From Climacium dendroides (lineage: Eukaryota > Streptophyta > Bryopsida > Hypnales > Climaciaceae): 64,000 nucleotides of DNA. A model generated the notes under the pieces. The model did not search any database and was not told the origin of the DNA. It worked only from the letters and a program-made list of their open reading frames with translations. The stretch lies in the NCBI GenBank assembly GCA_950106755.1, contig OX467084.1, positions 33,979,213 through 34,043,212 of the forward strand. Direction: 5' to 3'. Position 1 is the stretch's first letter; every line of letters begins with the position of its first letter. This document shows, one piece after another, positions 34,801 to 46,860 of this stretch. The position numbers and the translations under genes were made by a program.

Positions 34801-37800
34801 CGAAAAGGCCCTGAAATAAAACATAACGGTGGGAAACAAATGAAAATTAGAAACGAAAAACATTTCTATTCCACGTAGGATTACCTGATACTGATTTGTG
34901 ATCAATACAGACAAATCTTAGAAATTAAGACACCACACAACTTGAAAAGAAGGCCCGACCTTATGCATAGCCTCGACAAGAGGAGGGATTATATAGTCTG
35001 CTAGCTGTTTCACATATGACTCATCACGACCAGTAGCTTGTCCCTTCTCCACAGCAAGTTTGCCAGCACGCAGAAGCTGAGGCATGGCTGAAAAGAAGAT
35101 GTAAAAGTTAGTGTTTCAAATCTGAGGTTGCTCGCAAAATACGCAAGAAATTGGAATGCGGGATAAACAACCAGATTTTGGAAGCAGTATAGACGCATCA
35201 TGGTATGTGACATTCATACCCTGGACATGATCTGACGCAGCAAAGCACTCGGCAGGTGGCACTAACCTGACACAGCTGCCTTTCGGACCTCCTCGTGGAA
35301 ATAGAATTTCAATAGAGGCACCACAATAGGAGCAACCTGAAGTATCAAGAGCGCACAACAAACAGGTAAACACCAAGTTTGCTTTCTGATCTTGAAGTAC
35401 AAGTCACACACCCGCTTCCAATAGTCCCTTCAAATATAAAAAATTATTGAAATATGAACTCAGTGCAATCTGTACTGGTCATAAATCCAGGAATGGTAAA
35501 CCTTGCAAATTTCACCTGCTCAATCCAAGGGTAGAAACCTTCTTTCAGTTCATCTGCATAACAGCATAGCATGTTGCAAGCAGTCGCTTTTTCTTCCAAA
35601 ACACTGGTGCGAATGCCTATTTTTTTGTCCCCAATAGTGAGCGTTTCCACACTGAAAAGGAACCAATTTGTGTCAGAGCAAACAAACAAATTCTACCTTG
35701 TCATTTCCAAAAGGTAAAACATGTGTTTATCTATTGTCCAAATGCAAGCACAGTGATATGATCGGAACCATTCACATCTTAGAAAATGTGAAGGCAGATT
35801 AAGCAGATTATCGGCACACCCAAGCCCTTCAAAACACCACAGTAATACCGCTACCCATACCTGTCATCATCAGAGTCGTTACCCTCATCATCAGAATCAG
35901 CATCAGTGATTGTGACATCAGGTTTCAGCTGAGCAGATCGTAGCAATGGTGGCATCACCACACTCATATAGGGCAGGAACTCTTGGCCCAAGCACTTGCA
36001 TAACCTAGCCCAAGCCTGCAAGAAACAGCTTCGAGTTAAGATTAAATTATGTATGCAAAATCAAGATTCAAAACAGTAAAAGATAACATAAAAACAAATT
36101 ATATAAACAGAAAATCAAACCTGCAGCATATAGCTGATGGTAGGATCGTCATCCTCCATTTGTGCGCCTTGAAGTGTCATAAGGACTTCCATAACCTGAA
36201 GCAGAGTCAGATACGTCAGGTAAAACAAAAGGCACGTCACGCTAACTAAATGCACTGACTGAACCTAGGGCAAATAACAAAATAGATATAGAGCAGTTCG
36301 TGACTTAAGAACAACCAAGAGTGGACGATAATGCTGATAAACCATGAATTCAACACTTCACAGGCCAATCTGTTACAAATTTTGCTCCAAATTCATAAAT
36401 AGCACTCCATCAAAAGATCCCGAATGAAGTGCATAATTTTAGCATAGGACATAGTGAGACTATTACCTGCTTGGCATCCTCTCTAAATTTGTCCTTTCCA
36501 ACAGCCATACCGACCAAACTGATGCACTCCATTGACTTAGCTCGCAACATGCGATTTTGCTTGTCATTGGCACCAATGAGAATGTTCTTAAGATATGGCA
36601 TCACAGCATCATAGTATTTTTGGAAGTGAGCCTGTAATGAGCATGATTCTCAGCATGAGCGACGGACTCGATAAAACATGAAAGTCCTATTAAACTCTAT
36701 TTCAAATACAATATCATTAGAACAACCTTAAATTTTTAGAGCCTGTCAGAGTTCTTTAGTCAATCTTGTGGGAATGTGCCAACCGATTCGTATACTGTAA
36801 TATGGAGACACATGTCGTACGTAATCGGGAGCTAAAGGCACTTAATTAATGCGTAAATTTCAGAATCAGGATGAATCGGGTATATAGAGTTGTTGGTGAT
36901 GAACCTGGGCAGAATCAGCGACAGAAGCAAGAGCAGTCAAGGCTCCTTCCTGAACCATCCTCTTTCCGTTCTGAAAAAATTCATATAAAAATCCAACATG
37001 TTATTTGCATCCGAAAATCACAAAGCACAGCCAAGATGGTTTTCACTGGTGGCTCAGTATGGAGGAACAATCAGAAAATGAAACCCAAAACTCAATTGGA
37101 AAGACAAACAAACAACAGAGCCTGGAAAGTTCACATTAGTTACAAACCTGGAGAAGAATCAGGAGCTTTGAGATGACTCCATCTAGGTACGGGGTCAAGA
37201 TCTCAGGCGTGCAGCTCTCGCTGAAATTAAGCACTGCTGCTGCAGCATGTGCCTGTCCGCATCAACATTCATATTCATCACTATCATAAGAAACGAAATC
37301 CTTCCTCACAAACGCTAACTGGGTTGAAAACAAAATACGAAACTCTGTGGTCTTAAAATGAATAGTCTTCGTTCTGACCGTAAGATCAATTACGATGCCA
37401 CTATTGTTATATATTTCACAAATATTACAGAAAGCCCCGTTATTTTCATACAACATAGACAAGCATAGCCCAACAGACAACTAGACTCACCTGAACACGT
37501 GGATTCTGAAAGTCATCCATTGCATTCACGAGTGCGGGAAGAACTTGCTGGTGATAATTTTGTTGCAAGTCGGGACCAAGATCAGTTGACAACTGACCAA
37601 TGGCATTTATGGCAGCCCAACGCACACGAGAGTGTGAATCCCGAAATGAATTCAATATCATAGATACCACTGAGTCTAAGTTATTGATCATAACCTGTAT
37701 GCAACCACCACATGATAGCCATAAGGAACCAATTAACCCCAAAATAAGTACGGTCATCAAGAACAAGCACGAAGTTTTGTACTATCGAGGACGTGAGGGA

Positions 37801-39815
37801 CAGAGGGCAAAAAATACAAGATTAAAACATACAAACCTAAGAAATTTAAAACCACAGATTATGAAGTAAGCACGATGCAAACCTTGGCACACCCTTCAGC
37901 AATTTGTGCAAGAGTGATAAGAGCTGCATGCCTCTTCTTCCAGTCACCATCGTTGATAAACGAAGGAAGCAGCTGAGAAGCAACGGGAAGGACTGTATTT
38001 CCTCCGAGGGAAATGGCCAGCCGGTCTAGACATTCCTGACCGACTTCGTAGTCAGCCGTCTCCCCATTGTCTTCATCTTCGGTATCAGCAACATACCATT
38101 GAGGATCATCTTCGATATCCAATAACATTTTCATCAGTGCGGCGAAGAGTCGGATAGTATATTGAGGTAGCTTGCGCATCATTCCTGGAGCTCGCTCTCT
38201 GGCTTCCGCTAAAGTGATAAGAAACTCGACAGCCAGGTGTCTAGTTCCTTCTTCCAACTCCGCAGCTTCCGCGATTTGCAACATATTGGCCACAACTTCC
38301 GCTAATTGACGACGCAAAAAACGGGGCTCGGTTCCCGCAACCTCAATAAACATCTCTAGGGCCTCTTGTGCAGTCGCCTCTTCGTGATTATTCAGAGCAA
38401 GTGATAACGTCTGCAACATTCCTGGAAGAAGGTCCTGAAAACGTTCCCTGTCTTGAGCTGTTTCTAAAGTTTGAACAAAGTTAGTGGTAGCCCGAAGAGC
38501 TGCGATTCGCACATCGCTCGAAGTTTGACCGGACAGATTCTGTTGGAATACAGTATGAAGCGTCGGCAAGTAAGTCCGGAGCTGTGGTCCTATATATTGC
38601 GCAAGCTGAGCGAACATGAGAAGAGCGCTCTCCCTCAAGCGCATGGAATCGGAGCTCACGCATTGGAACATAAAAGGAAGCAGCTCAGGCCACATTCCTT
38701 CCTCAAGAATTCCAGCAGCAAGTTCTGCTACGGTATCGCAAAGCTTCTTCGATATGCTCTTACCTTCTTCTCTTTGAACACACAATAAGAGCTGACCTTT
38801 AACAGCGGCTTGGGTGGAAGGTGAGAGTTGAGGCCACAATGACACGTCGTCCTTGGTGATAAGTTTTCTCAATAAAATGGCAACCATAGCACGGACTTCC
38901 AGCTGCTGTGAAACCTGAACAAGCAAGGAGCACTACAGTAAACGAGACTGAAGGACAAGAGACACAGCAGAAAGCAATCAAGCCAAACTAATCGATAATT
39001 CAAATATCGAAATCAATTCACAAACATAGAAATTGAAACAACTGTCTCTACAAAGACATCAATTTTCTAACAAGATCGTATTAACCATCGTCGATTCGAT
39101 TTACACTTGAAAGTGACATAACTCTAATGGTATCCAGACCAAGTCATCCGCGCTGCGACAGAGAACTGTCTCTCTTTTAAGAATGCTAGAAACGTCATCC
39201 GCGATAGAGATATATACAATACGCTAAACCTTTGACATATTGGAGTGGCAATATGTTAAACCGTTCTATTAAAACATCCAGCGGTCATAAATCAAACTGA
39301 AAGATCCCCGAAGTAACAAGAAACTACAATTCTCACAAGCGAATACATGACTCACAAAACCTAATCAAAAACTATGACTTCCGCAAGGAAGTACGGAAAT
39401 GCTTTCAGGTTCTTGCATACAACATTATTCAAGACAGAACCAATATCTGGTATGAAAAAAGCAAAAAAGCCTGAGTTCAAATTCGAACAGCCAAGACTTC
39501 AGATGTCAACAGAAGTCAAAAGCTTCACACGACCTAGGTCAGTCCTACGCAACGAAAGCGACATCATAACAGGGATCAATACAGAGGCCAAGAAACCGAT
39601 CAAACCTGCAGAGCATGGATCATCTTCATGACCAGAGCATCGGCATGATGCTGCTTGCAGTAATTAAACAGCTGCTCCGCTTGTCCGCGCTGCTCATTCT
39701 TAGGGCTCATCAGCTGTCCGACCAGCGCCTCCAGGGGCGCCACGCCATCTCCCGCCAACACGAGCGTCACCTGCGCATCCAGGGCCTGCCCTGCTGCCCC
39801 CGTCTCCATCGCCAT
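31814..39815 (-). CDS. Importin-5 / karyopherin beta-3-like nuclear import receptor (1121 aa, 21 exons)
   Basis: Exons, 5' to 3' on the minus strand: 39815-39606, 38914-37883, 37694-37491, 37252-37148, 36970-36905, 36631-36467, 36195-36121, 36015-35861, 35651-35516, 35336-35267, 35087-34960, 34711-34655, 34321-34136, 33976-33884, 33580-33495, 33328-33262, 33164-33098, 32902-32766, 32624-32533, 32302-32236, 31981-31814. All are GT-AG and phase-consistent, and the total of 1121 aa matches plant KPNB3 (about 1116 aa). The protein is a HEAT-repeat solenoid. Recognisable parts are the N-terminal [36 protein letters not shown], an acidic loop (about 340-360, [14 protein letters not shown]) and a second acidic segment [19 protein letters not shown]. 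Members bind RanGTP and carry ribosomal proteins, histones and other cargo through the nuclear pore. A telo-box on the gene's own strand lies at 40345-40353. Fifteen of the 20 introns are under 310 bp. Confidence 0.95.
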
Positions 39816-40532
39816 TGCGCTCCGCCAATAATCGCAGACGACTTTATCCTACACTCCCTCCCCGCAGCAACCGTCCCTGGTCGCAAAACCAAAAAATGAC
39901 AAAAGTCCTCAACCACGACCCGCAGCATCAAACCTCATCACCGACACCGCAGGGTTTTACGCATCATCATCATCGCTAGCATCATCACATGCTCAAACCA
40001 CACATCACCAATCCAAATTCAACCAAATCCACTCACTCTCGCTCCCTCGCAAGATCGGTCCCGATCGCAATAGGAACCTCTCGCGGGGCACTCAAATAGC
40101 GTGTCCTCCCGTATCCGCCCGAATTGCTGACTCCGACAAAAACCAATAGTGCGGAGGCGGCGACGCCAACTGCGAGGAGGCGAGAAACGAAAGGGGGAAG
40201 GCGAGAGACAAGAGAATGGGAAAAAGAGAGGTGAGACAGGGGAGGGAAGGAAGGGGGGAAGCTAGAAGGGGACCCGAAGGGGGGGGCGCTGCCAGGCAGA
40301 CGACCAGAGGTAGCGCGGCTGGATTGAAGACGACGGACTCGGAATTAGGGTTTGGCGCTCATGTCCACACGCTCCCGTTAGTTTATTTTTAGCTGCCCCT
40401 TCCCAGGACTGTTTTCCCCTTCTCGCGCCCGGTCGTCGTTCGTTGCAGCCCTTGCTATCTGGCTCGTGGCTATGTAACCGACCCAGCTGGCTATTTCCGG
40501 GACAGAGCTACTTACCGCTGCACCTGGATTTC
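39816..40532 (-). promoter_or_regulatory. Promoter and 5' leader of the importin gene
   Basis: GC-rich on both strands compared with the flanking AT-rich DNA. It contains purine-rich tracts (40180-40290) and TTAGGGTTT at 40345-40353, which is a telo-box (AAACCCTAA) on the minus strand. No gene is seen on the opposite strand. Confidence 0.55.
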
Positions 40533-40998
40533 ATCAAGTGAACTCAGATCTTGTGGGATCCAACCAATCATAAAATCCAAATTGTATGTGATTCTTGGTA
40601 CTTTCTCAAAAACTAAAATTAAAGAAATTATAACTATAAAATCATCTTGAAGGACTAAATTCATTTCAATCCTTTAATTTTTCTAATTTTCATTGCAATG
40701 GTGATTTTTTGATACAACAAGTCGTATCTTTGCCAAATGTTTATTTTTTCCAAAAAGAATATCAAGTGAACTCAAATCTTGTGGGATCCAACCAATCGTA
40801 AAATCCGAATTCTAAGTTGGTCACCATCTTGGTACCTTAGACTCAAAAACTAAAATTATAGGAATTATATAACTATAAAATCATCTTAAAGGACTAAATT
40901 AATTTTAATCCTTTAATTTTTATAATTTTTCATTGCAATGGTGATTTTTTGATACAATAAATTGCATCTTTGCCAAATGTTTATTTTTTCCAAAAAGT
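40533..40998. repeat. 228-bp tandem duplication
   Basis: Copy 1 (40533-40760) and copy 2 (40761 to about 40998) both start ATCAAGTGAACTCA and end TTTATTTTTTCCAAAAAG. They are highly similar with a few small indels. The array marks the sharp change from the GC-rich importin promoter to AT-rich intergenic DNA. Confidence 0.9.
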
Positions 40999-43069
40999 AA
41001 TGTCTAGCGAAAGCTACATATAATTTTTTTTTTGCAATGTTCTTTCTCTCCATATTAAAATTTTGTTTAATGAAAAATAGGTTTCTACAAATTTGGGTAT
41101 ATGTTTTCAAAATTACTTTCTACTGAATAAGTTCTACAAGTTCTATTGTTCAAAGTGCACAATGTTAGGATCTATTGTCAAATTTTCATCCATTTAGATG
41201 TTCATTCTTAATATATTTTCATTCGAAATTCGAATATACTCTTGAATTTAAAATTCAATTGTGGCAAGCTAAAGAAAATCTTTTGTTTCTTATGCAATGG
41301 GACGTTGTTGCAAATGTTGCAATATGATCAAGTGTCATTTTGAAGATACCATTGCAATACCACTCTATATTTTGTAAAGTATTGGCTTGTAATAAGTTGT
41401 AAATACCAACATAATAGGCATGAAAGTAGGCAATGGAAATGATATGCATAGGCATAGAAATCATTATAGAAGTTTTTATGAACAACATAAGTAGCTTGAT
41501 GACAAATGGTGTAATTCCCATTTGTAAAATAAAGTCTAGTGTACATAATGTAAACTCAAACCAAAGCCAACCATCCTAGCATGTTGGTACATCACATATT
41601 AATCACTTTTGCATGCTCTCCTCCTTGAAAGTGGCATAATCCTTCTATAATGTTAGCAAAAAAATTGAAATCTTTTGCAACTACAACAATCATATAGTTG
41701 AAGTACATAAACTATATGCTATTGATATTCATTGTTTTCGCACTGATTTAGTGCGTAAAAATGCACATAATCAATGTGATTATAGTACGTAGTGATGAAG
41801 GCACTGAATCAATAATAATTCGTTTGTCCTTAAGTTTGAGATGATCATACTATCCATCATCCTCATAATTCTCTCATATGAAATGGTATAATCTGGCATG
41901 GTCCTAGTGTGGAGGACACCCTTCACAAAAAATGTGTAGTAAGTAACTAAAAACAAATTAGTGAGTCTTGAAACAAGGAGAGACTTGACAAAAAAAACAT
42001 TAGGATTCCATTGCTCATTTTATTCCTCCACAGAAGCTTTGTTGCTAGCAAAAAAATTCTTGGAAGTACGTGGACTTCCAAGAAAATTTCAAAGTCTACA
42101 AAAATCTCCTAATTGCTCCTATTCCGGGAGAGAAGTCCTAATCACAAGACAAATTTGTCTGGCTCCCCTCCCACTAGGACTATACCATATAATCCTTTCC
42201 ATGATGTCAGCCATCCTTTTCAAGGAGGTAGAAAAAGATCCCTTTCTATTGAGAATGTTATTTATGGTCATCCAACCCATCAACATAAGTGATGAACATA
42301 GATGGTGATTGGAGCATCAATGATATAAAGTGCACCACTGCATGATTATCATTGAGTTAATGATTAAAAGTCCTCAATCCACAAAGTGGTTGTACCTTGC
42401 CAATCAAATTTGATTGTAAAATTCACAGTATTTAATTTTTATTATGATTTAAACTTATTAAATGAAGCATAACAAGTTATATTTCTATTCCATTTCAAAA
42501 CTTTCAAAACTCCCAAAATTGAATGGATTATTGACATAAGAAGCTCTACATAGTCCCACATGTACTAACATCCAAATAACACAATTATATTATATATATA
42601 TTTCACTTGTATTTTTTTATAAATGATTTTTAAGTTTAAAATAAAAAATAATGTTTCTCACTCTAACTTTCATTTTTGGTCAAAATCCCAAATTACTCTT
42701 ATATATATTTTAATTGATATAATTTCATTTAATAAGTTATTTCAAAACTAATAGATAACGGATAGATATATTAATAAATAACATGTAGTTTTTTGGCAAA
42801 AAAGTTGTTGTATTGAAACTCAAATTTGATATTAAAGGCTAATTTAAGCTCAGAAATAAAATTTGACCATAGGAAAATAGAACTAGTCAATTAGGGATTA
42901 AACCACTACATCAATAAATTCAATTTTTATAACTAAGAAGTAAAGATCATACACCCTCTAATTCATATAATAATAGATGATTCTTAAGTTCCAATAGAGT
43001 GCAAATATAAATGGCTAGTACTTGCAAATGTATTGGAAACATACAAGTAGGGCATCTGTAAATTAAAGG
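40999..43069. other. Gene-free AT-rich DNA
   Basis: A 115-codon + frame at 41961-42308 shows no family I can name. Otherwise nothing is recognisable. A GTCAATTAGGGATTAA sequence near 42888-42903 resembles a terminus of the TTAA element family, but no partner end is found. Confidence 0.45.
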
Positions 43070-43320
43070 ACAAGGTTCTAAAAGTACTTTGTGATATAGA
43101 AGTATATTTTCTTGTCTTCAATGTACCAATCACATTCTTCAAAGTTCCAATAGTGAATATTATATTGTGATTCCAACTTCAAAAATTCAACCAATTCCAT
43201 AAAGGTCTAAAAAATAATAAATAACCTAATTTTGATTCCATTTGTCTTCCAAGGAAAAATCACGAGAAAATATTTAAGTGTCAAATTCTTCAAAATTGCA
43301 ATCCATTGATAAATAGGTGC
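43070..43320. mobile_element. Fragment of the long-TIR family
   Basis: Shares GATATAGAAGTATATTTTCT and CTTCAATGTACC with the fragment at 18.55 kb. It also carries arm sequence (CCAACTTCAAAAATTCAACC, CTTCCAAGGAAAAATC) of the element at 13 kb. Only one arm is seen. Confidence 0.55.
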
Positions 43321-43729
43321 TTCATGAACCTTTTTCTTTATTGGATTCTCAATCCATAAATTTAGAATTCTAGTGTCTTTGTCTTTGTATACTACTTAAA
43401 TACAACTTTAACAACAAGGTGGATAAATTCTATCTATAATCTAATTATTTTCTTTCAATCAATGTCTTTCTACTTCCTCTTTTGGACTTTTCTCCAATAC
43501 ACTATATTAGGGGGTCAAATTAGTCTCTTAAGTATGCCCAAAGCTTTGAGTTGCAACTTAAAACTTGTACCTAATTATCTCTCAATTCATGTTTTAAGTT
43601 GATCAAACTTAAGCCTGATCAACTAGTACAAATGAACCAACATAAATCAACCAACTTCATGATAGATTCCAATAGTAGATGAGGCAGGCCTAGTTTTCAA
43701 CCCGAGTTATCAAGTTTGATCCTAGCTTG

Positions 43730-43860
43730 CACTACAAGGGAGCAATGTCAATTTAGACATTTTTTTTTGTCAATTTGAACATTATTTTGTCAATTTTTTG
43801 TCAATTGGGACGTTTTGGTCAATTAGGACATGTCAATTCAGACACTATTTTCTTGTAGTG
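43730..43860. mobile_element. 131-bp miniature CACTA (En/Spm) element with intact 3-bp TSD
   Basis: The left end is CACTACAAGGGAGCAATGTC. The right end, on the minus strand, is CACTACAAGAAAATAGTGTC, the standard plant CACTA terminus. The flanking trinucleotide TTG occurs on both sides (43727-43729 and 43861-43863), which is the 3-bp TSD expected for the superfamily. The interior is made of subterminal-type repeats of TGTCAATT followed by NNGAC, in at least five copies. There is no coding capacity, so movement would need a transposase from elsewhere. Confidence 0.9.
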
Positions 43861-43963
43861 TTGGTATTCTAGTTTGTCCATTGGTTTTGTACTCTAGTTT
43901 GTCCATTGGCTTGGTACCCCAGTTTGTCAACTAGGTTGGTACCCTGGTTTGTCTGCTAGCATT
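43861..43963. repeat. ~25-bp tandem repeat, 4 diverged copies
   Basis: Units of the form TTGGTATTCTAGTTTGTCCA plus TTGG follow one another directly after the CACTA element. Later copies carry C-for-T changes. Confidence 0.8.
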
Positions 43964-44937
43964 TGATCCTCTCCAATTTCTCCCTAAATCTTCTAAATTG
44001 TATTTATTTAATTAACTAAAAATCAAATTAAAATTTAATATCTATAATCCCAAATTTCCTTAAGCAAATTTAGTAGTGGCCATACCATACAACAAAAAAT
44101 AGTCATTTTTAACAAGTAATAAATAGAATGACACCTAAATCCAAGAAATGACCATTAAGGTTAGAATATAAAAGGCCCATCAAAGACTACCCACATTTTT
44201 CTTAGGTTGCCCCCAAAGGAAAAAAGTGACTATCATAGAAATGTGATTACAAAATATGATTGTAGTAAGAATATGACTAATAAATATAATTAGGCATTCT
44301 CCAAGAATGTTCTTTATCATCTTAGATGAAGTACTCTGGTGACCATGTAGGGCACATACTGTACACCCGTCAACTACAAAGTCAAAATATGACTAACAAC
44401 CATCTTTGCAATCATAAGTAGACATATTTTCTAAGTCATAAAATACTCCATTTGTTGTAGTAATTAGGTTGAGATAACGAACAATCAATATTTTGAATGA
44501 TGGTGATGGAGTGATTAGTGATTGGAATAGGAACTTCCATCTTTTTAATATAAATTCCTCATAAGAAGTGATTCTTTAAGGCCTTCATGTTGCAACTATG
44601 TTGAGAAATATTATTAGATTTTTTAAAATTATATTTATCAATTTTTTTCATTTATTAGTATAAAATTATAACAATGATAATATTTTGACTATTATAGATG
44701 AAATAAGATCACCATTATGGAGATGACAAATTCATACTTTGTCAAAAAATAAAATTTCAATTACTCTCCTTATTTCTCACATTTGTCTTTACATAGAAAA
44801 AAATTTAAAATTTTCAACAATACCAACAAGGTAAACAAGGCATTTTATTTACCACCAGATATGATCATGACAAACAAATATTAATGAAAGGCAGAAGTAC
44901 AAGTTAAAAAAAATTATGTACTTTCCTTCTATAGTAT
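43964..44937. other. Gene-free AT-rich DNA
   Basis: No frame of useful length and no recognisable element. Confidence 0.5.
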
Positions 44938-46030
44938 TAACTAGTGTGCCCTATGTCGTTGCTACAGTACATTAATATGAAGTAAAAACAAATTTTTAAC
45001 TAAAAATAACTCAAAAAGCTAGAACTTTCACATTGTGAGTTGGAATACCACAAATCAAAACCCTTGCACCCATCCTTGTAGAGAACTTTCTAATAGTACC
45101 AAGAACGCAATCCGAGACACAATCAAGGGACACGCAGTTCTAGAGATCTCAACATAACAAACAACCTAACTTAAAGTATGGATTAGTGTGTCTGGTGCCA
45201 TTGCCACAACTAAAATATAATTGAATAAAAGTAATTTTTTATTTTTTTAATTCATAAAAACTTCCAAATTCAATATTTTTTGTCATAAGTTAAAATGCCA
45301 CAAAACAAAGTCCGCGCACCCCTCTTCATTGAGGTCTTTCCAATAGTACTAAGAATGTGACAACAAGACGCACGGTTTCGAAGATCTCAACATAACAAAC
45401 AAAACAAACAAACAACTTAATTTAAGATATGGACTAGTGTACCCTCTACTGTAGCCACAATCAAAAGAAAAATTAATTTTCTAATTTTCTTGCGCATAAA
45501 ATCTTTGAAATTCAATAACTTTCCCATTGTAGGTTCAAACGTCACAAAACAAAGCCTATACAACCCTCTTTGTTGAGGGCATGCAACCAAAGGGCGCATG
45601 ATCTAGGAGATTTTAACTATATAAAACAAAACAAAACAAACAACCTATCTTAATGAATTAATTAATGTGCCTTGTTTCCTTGCAATAACCAAAATAAAAT
45701 TAAAAGTAATTTTTTAACTTTAAAATTCAATAACCTTCACATTGTATATTCAAATGCCACAAAACAAAGCCCATGCATCCTTCCTCGCTAAGCAATGCTT
45801 TGTTTTTGGAACAATAGAGGCTTGCATGCCCTCACACTAGTGGCACATTTATGGAGGGATTAGTTTAGATAGGCTAAAATCATCTGACAATAGCGACAAA
45901 TCGCCATAAATAAAAACCCTGTCACCAAAGGCTGTCCGACGATACCAAGCATGCAATTGGGGGACACATAGTTCAGGGGATCTCACCATAACAAACAAAA
46001 CATAACAAAATAGCCTATCTTAATGGGTGG
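44938..46030. repeat. ~240-bp tandem repeat family, cluster 1 (4 copies)
   Basis: Units start near 44941, 45183, 45433 and 45662, each with TAGTGTGCC(C/T) or a close variant. Each continues through CACATTGT.GGTT, CCACAAAACAAAGCCC, a GC-richer core (AGGGCTTTCCAATAGTACCAAGAACG type) and GAGATCTCAACATAACAAAC. The fourth unit is longer and more diverged. No open frame is conserved between copies. Related clusters lie at 51.0 and 61.7 kb in the same orientation. Confidence 0.85.
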
Positions 46031-46307
46031 ATGGTGGAAATGTATTTTTGGTCCCTTGTAGAAATACCATGGTAATGAATTTATAAACCATAACAGATTC
46101 TAGTCTTGGTATTGATATATTAATTCAAAGCATTCTAGATGTTGAATTTTTTTTTGGGGTGTGGGGGGGAATTTGCAAGAAACTTTGTAGAACAAAAAAG
46201 GAAAATTTACAAAAATCATAGAAAACTAGTGGATTTTTGTTTGTAAATGTAGAGGGTTTGTAACTTGTGAGTATATGCCATGAAATGTGAGAAATTCAAT
46301 CACTTTC

Positions 46308-46860
46308 TTAATCCCTGAGTGCCTAGCCTTTTTAGGTGTTTTTTTCCTATGAAAAAAGAGCATGGGTTTATAGTTAGTTTAGTGGATTTTTTTCAAAATC
46401 TAACCATATGGATGTTCAAAGTGCTTACTTATTTGTGTGCACACCAATTTTGAGTGTGAAATTGGATAGGAGTTGTGAGTTTATAACAAGAGAAATGTAT
46501 GCCTCTTGTTTTCCGTATGTTGTTCCTTCCCACAATGTTTGAGAAATTTGCATATAAGAGTTTCTTGGGATTAGAAGTGACATGAACAACTAAAAATGTT
46601 GTTAGCACACTAAAATGCATTTTCCAAAATCTTAAGTTCAAATGAAATGCTATCAATCTCACTACACAATCCACCTTGCAATTGTTGAAATGCAATTTGT
46701 TTGGATAAGCAGAAATAGCATATCACCTCTTGCGTGCTTCAATTTTCAACAGTGAAAATTATGAAAACACTTTACTCTTTCCATTGGGACCATTTTCAAT
46801 TTCTTAGATTTGAATTCAAGTGAAATTGGCAAGCTATACTCTTCCACTAATGGTACATAC
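46308..46860. repeat. Dispersed repeat, copy 2; starts TTAA-TCCCTGAGTGCC
   Basis: Inverted relative to the copy at 17590-18216 and similar along most of its length. It begins TTAA (46308-46311) followed by TCCCTGAGTGCCTAGCC. A TAGGGG-TTAA sequence at 47157-47166 could be its other end, but the match between the ends is weak. Confidence 0.7.

Noticed and set aside
34786..34812. Possible extra importin exon (GLFEDVTID) between exons 11 and 12
   Set aside because: Exons 11 and 12 join in phase to give [20 protein letters not shown], as expected for the family; the extra piece would interrupt a conserved segment.
37732..37748. TTAACCCCAAAATAAG in an importin intron as a TTAA-element end
   Set aside because: No inverted partner with a TTAA flank is found nearby; likely chance.
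41961..42308. 115-codon + strand frame
   Set aside because: No similarity to a known family in either direction; isolated in AT-rich DNA.
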